Source: Pseudeuparius sepicola
Taxonomy: Eukaryota; Arthropoda; Insecta; Coleoptera; Anthribidae
DNA: 64,000 nt
Reading direction: 5' to 3'
Assembly (NCBI GenBank): GCA_963920635.1
Contig: OY987298.1
Location: 85,321,454-85,385,453 of the forward strand
Shown here: positions 12,779 to 25,207 of the stretch, piece by piece
How positions within the stretch are numbered: position 1 is the first letter of the stretch
How the letters are laid out: the number at the start of each line of letters is the position of its first letter
Program-made: the position numbers and the translations under genes
The notes under the pieces: generated by a model
Databases searched by the model: none
What the model saw: only the letters and a program-made list of their open reading frames with translations
Told to the model about the DNA's origin: nothing

Positions 12779-12905
12779 GCGCACTTTTTCAATTTTCAAA
12801 AATGTTGACATGCTTCGAAAAAAAATACCTATGCGACGTAAATTGAGTTCTACAACACGATTCCGCCCTCAAAATTTTTCTAAAAAATTTCAAAGTACCT
12901 GGTCA
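12779..12905. repeat. Representative type A monomer (127 bp)
   Basis: This is a reference copy of the A type, phased from GCGCAC to the next GCGCAC. Diagnostic sites are GACATGCTTCG (TTCG instead of TCCG), TACCTATGCGACG after the poly-A, AATTGAGTTC, ACACGATTCC, CCCTCAAAATTTTTC and TCAAAGTACCTGGTCA. It usually follows a C monomer ending in CCCCGCC and precedes a B monomer. Positions 12872-12890 form a perfect 8-bp dyad (AAATTTTT, loop CTA, AAAAATTT). No coding function is proposed. Confidence 0.9.
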
Positions 12906-13031
12906 GCGCACTTTTTCAATTTTCAAAAATGTTGGCATGCTCCGAAAAAAAAATTCCTATGCGACGTAAATTAAGTTCTACAACACAATTCCGCCCTAAA
13001 AATTTTTTTATAAAATTTCTGTGCCTGGCCA
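12906..13031. repeat. Representative type B monomer (126 bp)
   Basis: This is a reference copy of the B type. Diagnostic sites are TTGGCATGCTCC, which creates the palindrome GCATGC absent from A and C, then CCTATGCGACG, AATTAAGTTC, ACACAATTCC (a CpG lost relative to A and C), a long T run TTTTTTTATAAAATTT, and a 2-bp-shorter TCTGTGCCTGG end. Sub-variants carry AGTTCTTCAAC, CCGCTCTAAA, or AAAAAATTTTTTAT in place of AAAAATTTTTTTAT. Because 126 is divisible by 3, frames pass through B monomers, which helps explain some of the longer accidental open frames. Confidence 0.9.
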
Positions 13032-13161
13032 GCGCACTTTTTCAATTTTCAAAAATGTTGTCATGCTCCGAAAAAAAAAAAATTCCTATACGACGTAAAT
13101 TAAGTTCTACAACACGATTCCGCCCTAAAAATTTTTCTATAAATTTCTGAGTGCCCCGCCA
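13032..13161. repeat. Representative type C monomer (130 bp)
   Basis: This is a reference copy of the C type. Diagnostic sites are TTGTCATGCTCC, a long poly-A (10-13 A), CCTATACGACG (A instead of G), AATTAAGTTC, ACACGATTCC, CCCTAAAAATTTTTC, TATAAA and a GAGTGCCCCGCCA end. A sub-variant with CCGCAATAAAA in place of CCGCCCTAAAA marks particular higher-order positions (for example near 10171, 14655, 20934, 33123, 56590, 62103). A, B and C together form a 383-bp trimer, the commonest small higher-order unit in the core. Confidence 0.9.
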
Positions 13162-14697
13162 GCGCACTTTTTCAATTTTCAAAAATGTTGACATGCTTCG
13201 AAAAAAAATACCTATGCGACGTAAATTGAGTTCTACAACACGATTCCGCCCTCAAAATTTTTCTAAAAAATTTCAAAGTACCTGGTCAGCGCACTTTTTC
13301 AATTTTCAAAAATGTTGGCATGCTCCGAAAAAAAAATTCCTATGCGACGTAAATTAAGTTCTACAACACAATTCCGCCCTAAAAAATTTTTTATAAAATT
13401 TCTGTGCCTGGCCAGCGCACTTTTTCAATTTTCAAAAATGTTGTCATGCTCCGAAAAAAAAAATAAAATTCCTATACGACGTAAATTGAGTTCTACCACA
13501 CGATTCCGCCCTCAAAATTTTTCTAAAAAATTTCTAAGTACCTGGCCAGCGCACTTTTTCAATTTTTAAAAATGTTGACATGCTCCGAAAAAAAGATCCT
13601 ATACGACGTAAATTGAGTTCTACAACACTATTCCGCCCTCCAAATTTTTCTAAAAAATTTCAAAGTACCTGGTCAGCGCACTTTTTCTATTTTCAAAAAT
13701 GTTGACATGCTCCGAAAAAAAATTCCTATGCGACGTAAATTGAGTTCTACAACACGATTCCGCCCTCAAAATGTTTCTAAAAAATTTTTGAGTGACTGGC
13801 CAGCGCACTTTTTCAATTTTCAAAAATGTTGACATGCTCCGAAAAAAAATACCTATGCGACGTAAATTGAGTTCTACAACACGATTCCGCCCTCAAAATT
13901 TTTCTAAAAAAATTTTAAGTACCTGGTCAGCGCACTTTTTCAATTTTCAAAAATGTTGGCATGCTCCGAAAAAAAAATTCCTATGCGACGTAAATTAAGT
14001 TCTACAACACAATTCCGCCCTAAAAATTTTTTTTTTAAATTTCTGTGCCTGGCCAGCGCACTTTTTCAATTTTCAAAAATGTTGTCATGCTCCGAAAAAA
14101 AAAAAATTCCTATACGACGTAAATTAAGTTCTACAACACGATTCCGCCCTAAAAATTTTTCTATAAAATTTCTGAGTGCCCCGCCAGCGCACTTTTTCAA
14201 TTTTCAAAAATGTTGACATGCTTCGAAAAAAAAATACCTATGCGACGTAAATTGAGTTCTACAACACGATTCCGCCCTCAAAATGTTTCTAAAAAATTTT
14301 TGAGTGCCTGGCCAGCGCACTTTTTCAATTTTCAAAAATGTTGACATGCTCCGAAAAAAAATACCTATGCGACGTAAATTAAGTTCTGCAACACGATTCC
14401 GCCCTAAAAATTTTTCTATAAAATTTCAAAGTACCTGGTCAGCGCACTTTTTCAATTTTCAAAAATGTTGGCATGCTCCGAAAAAAAAATTCCTATGCGA
14501 CGTAAATTAAGTTCTTCAACACAATTCCGCCCTAAAAATTTTTTTATAAAATTTCTGTGCCTGGCCAGCGCACTTTTTCAATTTTCAAAAATGTTGTCAT
14601 GCTCCGAAAAAAAAAAATTCCTATACGACGTAAATTAAGTTCTACAACACGATTCCGCAATAAAAATTTTTCTATAAAATTTCTGAGTGCCCCGCCA

Positions 14698-15716
14698 GCG
14701 CACTTTTTCAATTTTCAAAAATGTTGACATGCTTCGAAAAAAAATACCTATGCGACGTAAATTGAGTTCTACAACACGATTCCGCCCTCAAAATTTTTCT
14801 AAAAAATTTCAAAGTACCTGGTCAGCGCACTTTTTCAATTTTCAAAAATGTTGGCATGCTCCGAAAAAAAAATTCCTATGCGACGTAAATTAAGTTCTAC
14901 AACACAATTCCGCCCTAAAAATTTTTTTTTTAAATTTCTGTGCCTGGCCAGCGCACTTTTTCAATTTTCAAAAATGTTGTCATGCTCCGAAAAAAAAAAA
15001 ATTCCTATACGACGTAAATTAAGTTCTACAACACGATTCCGCCCTAAAAATTTTTCTATAAAATTTCTGAGTGCCCCGCCAGCGCACTTTTTCAATTTTC
15101 AAAAATGTTGTCATGCTCCGAAAAAAAATACCTATGCGACGTAAATTAAGTTCTGCAACACGATTCCGCCCTAAAAATTTTTCTATAAAATTTCAAAGTA
15201 CCTGGTCAGCGCACTTTTTCAATTTTCAAAAATGTTGGCATGCTCCGAAAAAAAAATTCCTATGCGACGTAAATTAAGTTCTTCAACACAATTCCGCCCT
15301 AAAAATTTTTTTATAAAATTTCTGTGCCTGGCCAGCGCACTTTTTCAATTTTCAAAAATGTTGTCATGCTCCGAAAAAAAAAAATTCCTATACGACGTAA
15401 ATTAAGTTCTACAACACGATTCCGCCCTAAAAATTTTTCTATAAAATTTCTGAGTGCCCCGCCAGCGCACTTTTTCAATTTTCAAAAATGTTGTCATGCT
15501 CCGAAAAAAAATACCTATGCGACGTAAATTAAGTTCTGCAACACGATTCCGCCCTAAAAATTTTTCTATAAAATTTCAAAGTACCTGGTCAGCGCACTTT
15601 TTCAATTTTCAAAAATGTTGGCATGCTCCGAAAAAAAAATTCCTATGCGACGTAAATTAAGTTCTTCAACACAATTCCGCCCTAAAAATTTTTTTATAAA
15701 ATTTCTGTGCCCCGCC
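14698..15716. repeat. Trimer ladder (384 + 383 + 253 bp)
   Basis: Three successive groups start after the CCCCGCC ends at about 14,698, 15,082 and 15,465. The second and third begin with a hybrid monomer, TTGTCATGCTCCG plus TACCTATGCG and AATTAAGTTCTGCAAC, followed by a B monomer with AGTTCTTCAAC. The third lacks its C monomer: the B end TTTCTGTG passes directly into CCCCGCCA at about 15,705-15,712. In the downstream 18-kb copy the corresponding stretch (32,386-33,153) has one fewer trimer but keeps that C monomer. This is trimer copy-number change plus one exact monomer deletion. Confidence 0.8.
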
Positions 15717-17756
15717 AGCGCACTTTTTCAATTTTCAAAAATGTTGACATGCTTCGAAAAAAAATACCTATGCGACGTAAATTGAGTTCTACAACACGAT
15801 TCCGCCCTCAAAATTTTTCTAAAAAATTTCAAAGTACCTGGTCAGCGCACTTTTTCAATTTTCAAAAATGTTGGCATGCTCCGAAAAAAAAATTCCTATG
15901 CGACGTAAATTAAGTTCTACAACACAATTCCGCCCTAAAAAATTTTTTATAAAATTTCTGTGCCTGGCCAGCGCACTTTTTCAATTTTCAAAAATGTTGT
16001 CATGCTCCGAAAAAAAAAATAAAATTCCTATACGACGTAAATTGAGTTCTACCACACGATTCCGCCCTCAAAATTTTTCAAAAAAATTTCTAAGTACCTG
16101 GCCAGCGCACTTTTTCAATTTTTAAAAATGTTGACATGCTCCGAAAAAAAGATCCTATACGACGTAAATTGAGTTCTACAACACTATTCCGCCCTCCAAA
16201 TTTTTCTAAAAAATTTCAAAGTACCTGGTCAGCGCACTTTTTCTATTTTCAAAAATGTTGACATGCTCCGAAAAAAAATTCCTATGCGACGTAAATTGAG
16301 TTCTACAACACGATTCCGCCCTCAAAATGTTTCTAAAAAATTTTTGAGTGACTGGCCAGCGCACTTTTTCAATTTTCAAAAATGTTGACATGCTCCGAAA
16401 AAAAATACCTATGCGACGTAAATTGAGTTCTACAACACGATTCCGCCCTCAAAATGTTTCTAAAAAATTTTTGAGTGCCTGGCCAGCGCACTTTTTCAAT
16501 TTTCAAAAATGTTGACATGCTTCGAAAAAAAATACCTATGCGACGTAAATTGAGTTCTACAACACGATTCCGCCCTCAAAATTTTTCTAAAAAATTTCAA
16601 AGTACCTGGTCAGCGCACTTTTTCAATTTTCAAAAATGTTGGCATGCTCCGAAAAAAAAATCCTATACGACGTAAATTGAGTTCTACAACACTATTCCGC
16701 CCTCCAAATTTTTCTAAAAAATTTCAAAGTACCTGGTCAGCGCACTTTTTCTATTTTCAAAAATGTTGACATGCTCCGAAAAAAAATTCCTATGCGACGT
16801 AAATTGAGTTCTACAACACGATTCCGCCCTCAAAATGTTTCTAAAAAATTTTTGAGTGCCTGGCCAGCGCACTTTTTCAATTTTCAAAAATGTTGACATG
16901 CTCCGAAAAAAAATACCTATGCGACGTAAATTGAGTTCTACAACACGATTCCGCCCTAAAAATTTTTCTAAAAAAATTTTAAGTACCTGGTCAGCGCACT
17001 TTTGCAATTTTCAAAAATGTTGTCATGCTCCGAAAAAAAAATAAAATTCCTATACGACGTAAATTAAGTTCTGCAACACGATTCCGCCCTAAAAATTTTT
17101 CTATAAAATTTCAAAGTACCTGGTCAGCGCACTTTTTCAATTTTCAAAAATGTTGGCATGCTCCGAAAAAAAAATTCCTATGCGACGTAAATTAAGTTCT
17201 ACAACACAATTCCGCCCTAAAAATTTTTTTATAAAATTTCTGTGCCTGGCCAGCGCACTTTTTCAATTTTCAAACATGTTGACATGCTCCGAAAAAAAAT
17301 TCCTATGCGACGTAAATTAAGTTCTACAACACAATTCCGCCCTAAAAATTTATTTATAAAATTTCTGAGTGCCTGGCCAGCGCACTTTTTCAATTTTCAA
17401 ACATGTTGACATGCTCCAAAAAAAAATAAAATTCCTATACGACGTAAATTAAGTTCTGCAACACGATTCCGCCCTAAAAATTTTTCTATAAAATTTCAAA
17501 GTACCTGGTCAGCGCACTTTTTCAATTTCCAAAAATGTTGGCATGCTCCGAAAAAAAAATTCCTATGCGACGTAAATTAAGTTCTACAACACAATTCCGC
17601 CCTAAAAATTTTTTTATAAAATTTCTGTGCCTGGCCAGCGCACTTTTTCAATTTTCAAAAATGTTGTCATGCTCCGAAAAAAAAAAATTCCTATACGACG
17701 TAAATTAAGTTCTACAACACGATTCCGCCCTAAAAATTTTTCTATAAAATTTCTGA

Positions 17757-20700
17757 GTGCCCCGCCAGCGCACTTTTTCAATTTTCAAAAATGTTGACAT
17801 GCTTCGAAAAAAAATACCTATGCGACGTAAATTGAGTTCTACAACACGATTCCGCCCTCAAAATTTTTCTAAAAAATTTCAAAGTACCTGGTCAGCGCAC
17901 TTTTTCAATTTTCAAAAATGTTGGCATGCTCCGAAAAAAAAATTCCTATGCGACGTAAATTAAGTTCTACAACACAATTCCGCCCTAAAAAATTTTTTAT
18001 AAAATTTCTGTGCCTGGCCAGCGCACTTTTTCAATTTTCAAAAATGTTGTCATGCTCCGAAAAAAAAATTCCTATACGACGTAAATTAAGTTCTACAACA
18101 CGATTCCGCCCTAAAAATTTTTCTATAAAATTTCTGAGTGCCTCGCCAGCGCACTTTTTTAATTTTTAAAAATGTTGACATGCTCCGAAAAGAAAATTCC
18201 TATGCGACGTAAATTGAGTTCTACAACACGATTCCACCCTCAAAATTTTTCTAAAAAAATTTTAAGTTCCTGGTCAGCGCACTTTTTCAATTTTCAAAAA
18301 TGTTGTCATGCTCCGAAAAAAAAAAATAAAATTCCTATACGACGTAAATTGAGTTCTACCACACGATTCCGCCCTCAAAATTTTTCTAAAAAATTTCTAA
18401 GTACCTGGCCAGCGCACTTTTTCAATTTTTAAAAATGTTGACATGCTCCGAAAAAAAAATCCTATACGACGTAAATTGAGTTCTACAACACTATTCCGCC
18501 CTCCAAATTTTTCTAAAAAATTTCAAAGTACCTGGTCAGCGCACTTTTTCTATTTTCAAAAATGTTGACATGCTCCGAAAAAAAATTCCTATGCGACGTA
18601 AATTGAGTTCTACAACACGATTCCGCCCTCAAAATGTTTCTAAAAAATTTTTGAGTGCCTGGCCAGCGCACTTTTTCAATTTTCAAAAATGTTGACATGC
18701 TCCGAAAAAAAATACCTATGCGACGTAAATTGAGTTCTACAACACGATTCCGCCCTCAAAATTTTTCTAAAAAAATTTTAAGTACCTGGTCAGCGCACTT
18801 TTTCAATTTTCAAAAATGTTGGCATGCTCCGAAAAAAAAATTCCTATGCGACGTAAATTAAGTTCTACAACACAATTCCGCCCTAAAAATTTTTTTATAA
18901 AATTTCTGTGCCTGGCCAGCGCACTTTTTCAATTTTCAAAAATGTTGTCATGCTCCGAAAAAAAAAAATTCCTATACGACGTAAATTAAGTTCTACAACA
19001 CGATTCCGCCCTAAAAATTTTTCTATAAAATTTCTGAGTGCCCCGCCAGCGCACTTTTTCAATTTTCAAAAATGTTGACATGCTCCGAAAAAAAATACCT
19101 ATGCGACGTAAATTGAGTTCTACAACACGATTCCGCCCTAAAAATTTTTCTAAAAAAATTTTAAGTACCTGGTCAGCGCACTTTTGCAATTTTTAAAAAT
19201 GTTGTCATGCTCCGAAAAAAAAATAAAATTCCTATACGACGTAAATTAAGTTCTGCAACACGATTCCGCCCTAAAAATTTTTCTATAAAATTTCAAAGTA
19301 CCTGGTCAGCGCACTTTTTCAATTTTCAAAAATGTTGGCATGCTCCGAAAAAAAAAAAATTCCTATACGACGTAAATTAAGTTCTACAACACGATTCCGC
19401 CCTAAAAATTTTTCTATAAATTTCTGAGTGCCCCGCCAGCGCACTTTTTCAATTTTCAAAAATGTTGACATGCTTCGAAAAAAAATACCTATGCGACGTA
19501 AATTGAGTTCTACAACACGATTCCGCCCTCAAAATTTTTCTAAAAAATTTCAAAGTACCTGGTCAGCGCACTTTTTCAATTTTCAAAAATGTTGGCATGC
19601 TCCGAAAAAAAAATTCCTATGCGACGTAAATTAAGTTCTACAACACAATTCCGCCCTAAAAAATTTTTTATAAAATTTCTGTGCCTGGCCAGCGCACTTT
19701 TTCAATTTTCAAAAATGTTGTCATGCTCCGAAAAAAAAAATAAAATTCCTATACGACGTAAATTGAGTTCTACCACACGATTCCGCCCTCAAAATTTTTC
19801 TAAAAAATTTCTAAGTACCTGGCCAGCGCACTTTTTCAATTTTTAAAAATGTTGACATGCTCCGAAAAAAAGATCCTATACGACGTAAATTGAGTTCTAC
19901 AACACTATTCCGCCCTCCAAATTTTTCTAAAAAATTTCAAAGTACCTGGTCAGCGCACTTTTTCTATTTTCAAAAATGTTGACATGCTCCGAAAAAAAAT
20001 TCCTATGCGACGTAAATTGAGTTCTACAACACGATTCCGCCCTCAAAATGTTTCTAAAAAATTTTTGAGTGACTGGCCAGCGCACTTTTTCAATTTTCAA
20101 AAATGTTGACATGCTCCGAAAAAAAATACCTATGCGACGTAAATTGAGTTCTACAACACGATTCCGCCCTCAAAATTTTTCTAAAAAAATTTTAAGTACC
20201 TGGTCAGCGCACTTTTTCAATTTTCAAAAATGTTGGCATGCTCCGAAAAAAAAATTCCTATGCGACGTAAATTAAGTTCTACAACACAATTCCGCCCTAA
20301 AAATTTTTTTTTTAAATTTCTGTGCCTGGCCAGCGCACTTTTTCAATTTTCAAAAATGTTGTCATGCTCCGAAAAAAAAAAAAATCCTATACGACGTAAA
20401 TTAAGTTCTACAACACGATTCCGCCCTAAAAATTTTTCTATAAAATTTCTGAGTGCCCCGCCAGCGCACTTTTTCAATTTTCAAAAATGTTGACATGCTT
20501 CGAAAAAAAAATACCTATGCGACGTAAATTGAGTTCTACAACACGATTCCGCCCTCAAAATGTTTCTAAAAAATTTTTGAGTGCCTGGCCAGCGCACTTT
20601 TTCAATTTTCAAAAATGTTGACATGCTCCGAAAAAAAATACCTATGCGACGTAAATTAAGTTCTGCAACACGATTCCGCCCTAAAAATTTTTCTATAAAA

Positions 20701-21991
20701 TTTCAAAGTACCTGGTCAGCGCACTTTTTCAATTTTCAAAAATGTTGGCATGCTCCGAAAAAAAAATTCCTATGCGACGTAAATTAAGTTCTTCAACACA
20801 ATTCCGCCCTAAAAATTTTTTTATAAAATTTCTGTGCCTGGCCAGCGCACTTTTTCAATTTTCAAAAATGTTGTCATGCTCCGAAAAAAAAAAATTCCTA
20901 TACGACGTAAATTAAGTTCTACAACACGATTCCGCAATAAAAATTTTTCTATAAAATTTCTGAGTGCCCCGCCAGCGCACTTTTTCAATTTTCAAAAATG
21001 TTGACATGCTTCGAAAAAAAATACCTATGCGACGTAAATTGAGTTCTACAACACGATTCCGCCCTCAAAATGTTTCTAAAAAATTTTTGAGTGCCTGGCC
21101 AGCGCACTTTTTCAACTTTCAAAAATGTTGACATGCTCCGAAAAAAAATACCTATGCGACGTAAATTGAGTTCTACAACACGATTCCGCCCTAAAAATTT
21201 TTCTAAAAAAATTTTAAGTACCTGGTCAGCGCACTTTTGCAATTTTCAAAAATGTTGTCATGCTCCGAAAAAAAAATAAAATTCCTATACGACGTAAATT
21301 AAGTTCTGCAACACGATTCCGCCCTAAAAATTTTTCTATAAAATTTCAAAGTACCTGGTCAGCGCACTTTTTCAATTTTCAAAAATGTTGGCATGCTCCG
21401 AAAAAAAAATTCCTATGCGACGTAAATTAAGTTCTACAACACAATTCCGCTCTAAAAATTTTTTTATAAAATTTCTGTGCCTGGCCAGCGCACTTTTTCA
21501 ATTTTCAAACATGTTGACATGCTCCGAAAAAAAATTCCTATGCGACGTAAATTAAGTTCTACAACACAATTCCGCCCTAAAAATTTATTTATAAAATTTC
21601 TGAGTGCCTGGCCAGCGCACTTTTTCAATTTTCAAACATGTTGACATGCTCCAAAAAAAAAAAAAATTCCTATACGACGTAAATTAAGTTCTGCAACACG
21701 ATTCCGCCCTAAAAATTTTTCTATAAAATTTCAAAGTACCTGGTCAGCGCACTTTTTCAATTTCCAAAAATGTTGGCATGCTCCGAAAAAAAAAAACCTA
21801 TGCGACGTAAATTAAGTTCTACAACACAATTCCGCCCTAAAAATTTTTTTATAAAATTTCTGTGCCTGGCCAGCGCACTTTTTCAATTTTCAAAAATGTT
21901 GTCATGCTCCGAAAAATAAAAATTCCTATACGACGTAAATTAAGTTCTACAACACGATTCCGCCCTAAAAATTTTTCTATAAAATTTCTGA
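17757..21991. repeat. 33-monomer higher-order repeat, copy 1 (4,235 bp)
   Basis: Phased from the GTGCCCCGCC end of a C monomer, this block matches the start of the next unit at 21,992 (shift 4,235) and the unit at 25,208 (shift 7,451). The sub-blocks at 18,172, 18,513, 18,655 and 18,986 correspond to 22,407, 22,748, 22,890 and 23,221. The 19,428-20,787 part is not in the next unit but returns at 26,879-28,238. The E monomer preceding it (17,349) and the one inside it (21,584) are also 4,235 bp apart. 4,235 / 33 is 128.3 bp per monomer. Confidence 0.82.
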
Positions 21992-24900
21992 GTGCCCCGC
22001 CAGCGCACTTTTTCAATTTTCAAAAATGTTGACATGCTTCGAAAAAAAATACCTATGCGACGTAAATTGAGTTCTACAACACGATTCCGCCCTCAAAATT
22101 TTTCTAAAAAATTTCAAAGTACCTGGTCAGCGCACTTTTTCAATTTTCAAAAATGTTGGCATGCTCCGAAAAAAAAATTCCTATGCGACGTAAATTAAGT
22201 TCTACAACACAATTCCGCCCTAAAAAATTTTTTATAAAATTTCTGTGCCTGGCCAGCGCACTTTTTCAATTTTCAAAAATGTTGTCATGCTCCGAAAAAA
22301 AAATTCCTATACGACGTAAATTAAGTTCTACAACACGATTCCGCCCTAAAAATTTTTCTATAAAATTTCTGAGTGCCTCGCCAGCGCACTTTTTTAATTT
22401 TTAAAAATGTTGACATGCTCCGAAAAGAAAATTCCTATGCGACGTAAATTGAGTTCTACAACACGATTCCACCCTCAAAATTTTTCTAAAAAAATTTTAA
22501 GTTCCTGGTCAGCGCACTTTTTCAATTTTCAAAAATGTTGTCATGCTCCGAAAAAAAAAAATAAAATTCCTATACGACGTAAATTGAGTTCTACCACACG
22601 ATTCCGCCCTCAAAATTTTTCTAAAAAATTTCTAAGTACCTGGCCAGCGCACTTTTTCAATTTTTAAAAATGTTGACATGCTCCGAAAAAAAAATCCTAT
22701 ACGACGTAAATTGAGTTCTACAACACTATTCCGCCCTCCAAATTTTTCTAAAAAATTTCAAAGTACCTGGTCAGCGCACTTTTTCTATTTTCAAAAATGT
22801 TGACATGCTCCGAAAAAAAATTCCTATGCGACGTAAATTGAGTTCTACAACACGATTCCGCCCTCAAAATGTTTCTAAAAAATTTTTGAGTGCCTGGCCA
22901 GCGCACTTTTTCAATTTTCAAAAATGTTGACATGCTCCGAAAAAAAATACCTATGCGACGTAAATTGAGTTCTACAACACGATTCCGCCCTCAAAATTTT
23001 TCTAAAAAAATTTTAAGTACCTGGTCAGCGCACTTTTTCAATTTTCAAAAATGTTGGCATGCTCCGAAAAAAAAATTCCTATGCGACGTAAATTAAGTTC
23101 TACAACACAATTCCGCCCTAAAAATTTTTTTATAAAATTTCTGTGCCTGGCCAGCGCACTTTTTCAATTTTCAAAAATGTTGTCATGCTCCGAAAAAAAA
23201 AAATTCCTATACGACGTAAATTAAGTTCTACAACACGATTCCGCCCTAAAAATTTTTCTATAAAATTTCTGAGTGCCCCGCCAGCGCACTTTTTCAATTT
23301 TCAAAAATGTTGACATGCTCCGAAAAAAAATACCTGTGCGACGTAAATTGAGTTCTACAACACGATTCCGCCCTAAAAATTTTTCTAAAAAAATTTTAAG
23401 TACCTGGTCAGCGCACTTTTGCAATTTTCAAAAATGTTGTCATGCTCCGAAAAAAAAATAAAATTCCTATACGACGTAAATTAAGTTCTGCAACACGATT
23501 CCGCCCTAAAAATTTTTCTATAAAATTTCAAAGTACCTGGTCAGCGCACTTTTTCAATTTTCAAAAATGTTGGCATGCTCCGAAAAAAAAAAAATTCCTA
23601 TACGACGTAAATTAAGTTCTACAACACGATTCCGCCCTAAAAATTTTTCTATAAAATTTCTGAGTGCCCCGCCAGCGCACTTTTTCAATTTTCAAAAATG
23701 TTGACATGCTCCGAAAAAAAATACCTATGCGACGTAAATTGAGTTCTACAACACGATTCCGCCCTAAAAATTTTTCTAAAAAAATTTTAAGTACCTGGTC
23801 AGCGCACTTTTGCAATTTTCAAAAATGTTGTCATGCTCCGAAAAAAAAATAAAATTCCTATACGACGTAAATTAAGTTCTGCAACACGATTCCGCCCTAA
23901 AAATTTTTCTATAAAATTTCAAAGTACCTGGTCAGCGCACTTTTTCAATTTTCAAAAATGTTGGCATGCTCCGAAAAAAAAATTCCTATGCGACGTAAAT
24001 TAAGTTCTTCAACACAATTCCGCCCTAAAAATTTTTTTATAAAATTTCTGTGCCTGGCCAGCGCACTTTTTCAATTTTCAAAAATGTTGTCATGCTCCGA
24101 AAAAAAAAAATTCCTATACGACGTAAATTAAGTTCTACAACACGATTCCGCAATAAAAATTTTTCTATAAAATTTCTGAGTGCCCCGCCAGCGCACTTTT
24201 TCAATTTTCAAAAATGTTGACATGCTTCGAAAAAAAATACCTATGCGACGTAAATTGAGTTCTACAACACGATTCCGCCCTCAAAATGTTTCTAAAAAAT
24301 TTTTGAGTGCCTGGCCAGCGCACTTTTTCAACTTTCAAAAATGTTGACATGCTCCGAAAAAAAATACCTATGCGACGTAAATTGAGTTCTACAACACGAT
24401 TCCGCCCTAAAAATTTTTCTAAAAAAATTTTAAGTACCTGGTCAGCGCACTTTTGCAATTTTCAAAAATGTTGTCATGCTCCGAAAAAAAAATAAAATTC
24501 CTATACGACGTAAATTAAGTTCTGCAACACGATTCCGCCCTAAAAATTTTTCTATAAAATTTCAAAGTACCTGGTCAGCGCACTTTTTCAATTTTCAAAA
24601 ATGTTGGCATGCTCCGAAAAAAAAATTCCTATGCGACGTAAATTAAGTTCTACAACACAATTCCGCTCTAAAAATTTTTTTATAAAATTTCTGTGCCTGG
24701 CCAGCGCACTTTTTCAATTTTCAAACATGTTGACATGCTCCGAAAAAAAATTCCTATGCGACGTAAATTAAGTTCTACAACACAATTCCGCCCTAAAAAT
24801 TTATTTATAAAATTTCTGAGTGCCTGGCCAGCGCACTTTTTCAATTTTCAAACATGTTGACATGCTCCAAAAAAAAATAAAATTCCTATACGACGTAAAT

Positions 24901-25207
24901 TAAGTTCTGCAACACGATTCCGCCCTAAAAATTTTTCTATAAAATTTCAAAGTACCTGGTCAGCGCACTTTTTCAATTTCCAAAAATGTTGGCATGCTCC
25001 GAAAAAAAAAAACCTATGCGACGTAAATTAAGTTCTACAACACAATTCCGCCCTAAAAATTTTTTTATAAAATTTCTGTGCCTGGCCAGCGCACTTTTTC
25101 AATTTTCAAAAATGTTGTCATGCTCCGAAAAATAAAAATTCCTATACGACGTAAATTAAGTTCTACAACACGATTCCGCCCTAAAAATTTTTCTATAAAA
25201 TTTCTGA
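21992..25207. repeat. Shortened 25-monomer higher-order repeat (3,216 bp)
   Basis: This has the same start and end as the 4,235-bp unit but is 1,019 bp (eight monomers) shorter. Most of the block that corresponds to 19,428-20,750 is absent, and the region instead holds a 391-bp three-monomer duplication at about 23,195-23,976. It then rejoins the standard order at the B monomer with AGTTCTTCAAC near 23,964. The shift to the next unit is exactly 3,216 (21,992 to 25,208; 22,407 to 25,623; E markers 21,584 to 24,800). The same short version occurs at 40,335-43,550. Confidence 0.82.
23195..23976. repeat. 391-bp three-monomer tandem duplication
   Basis: The block at 23,195-23,585 repeats at 23,586-23,976 (shift 391; for example GAGTGCCCCGCC near 23,273 and 23,664). 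The joint is a B-head/C-body hybrid near 23,570-23,600, where TTGGCATGCTCCG runs into a 12-A tract and CCTATACGACG. The first copy has CCTGTGCG at 23336 where the second has CCTATGCG. The structure, including that single variant, is inherited at about 41,538-42,319. Confidence 0.78.
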
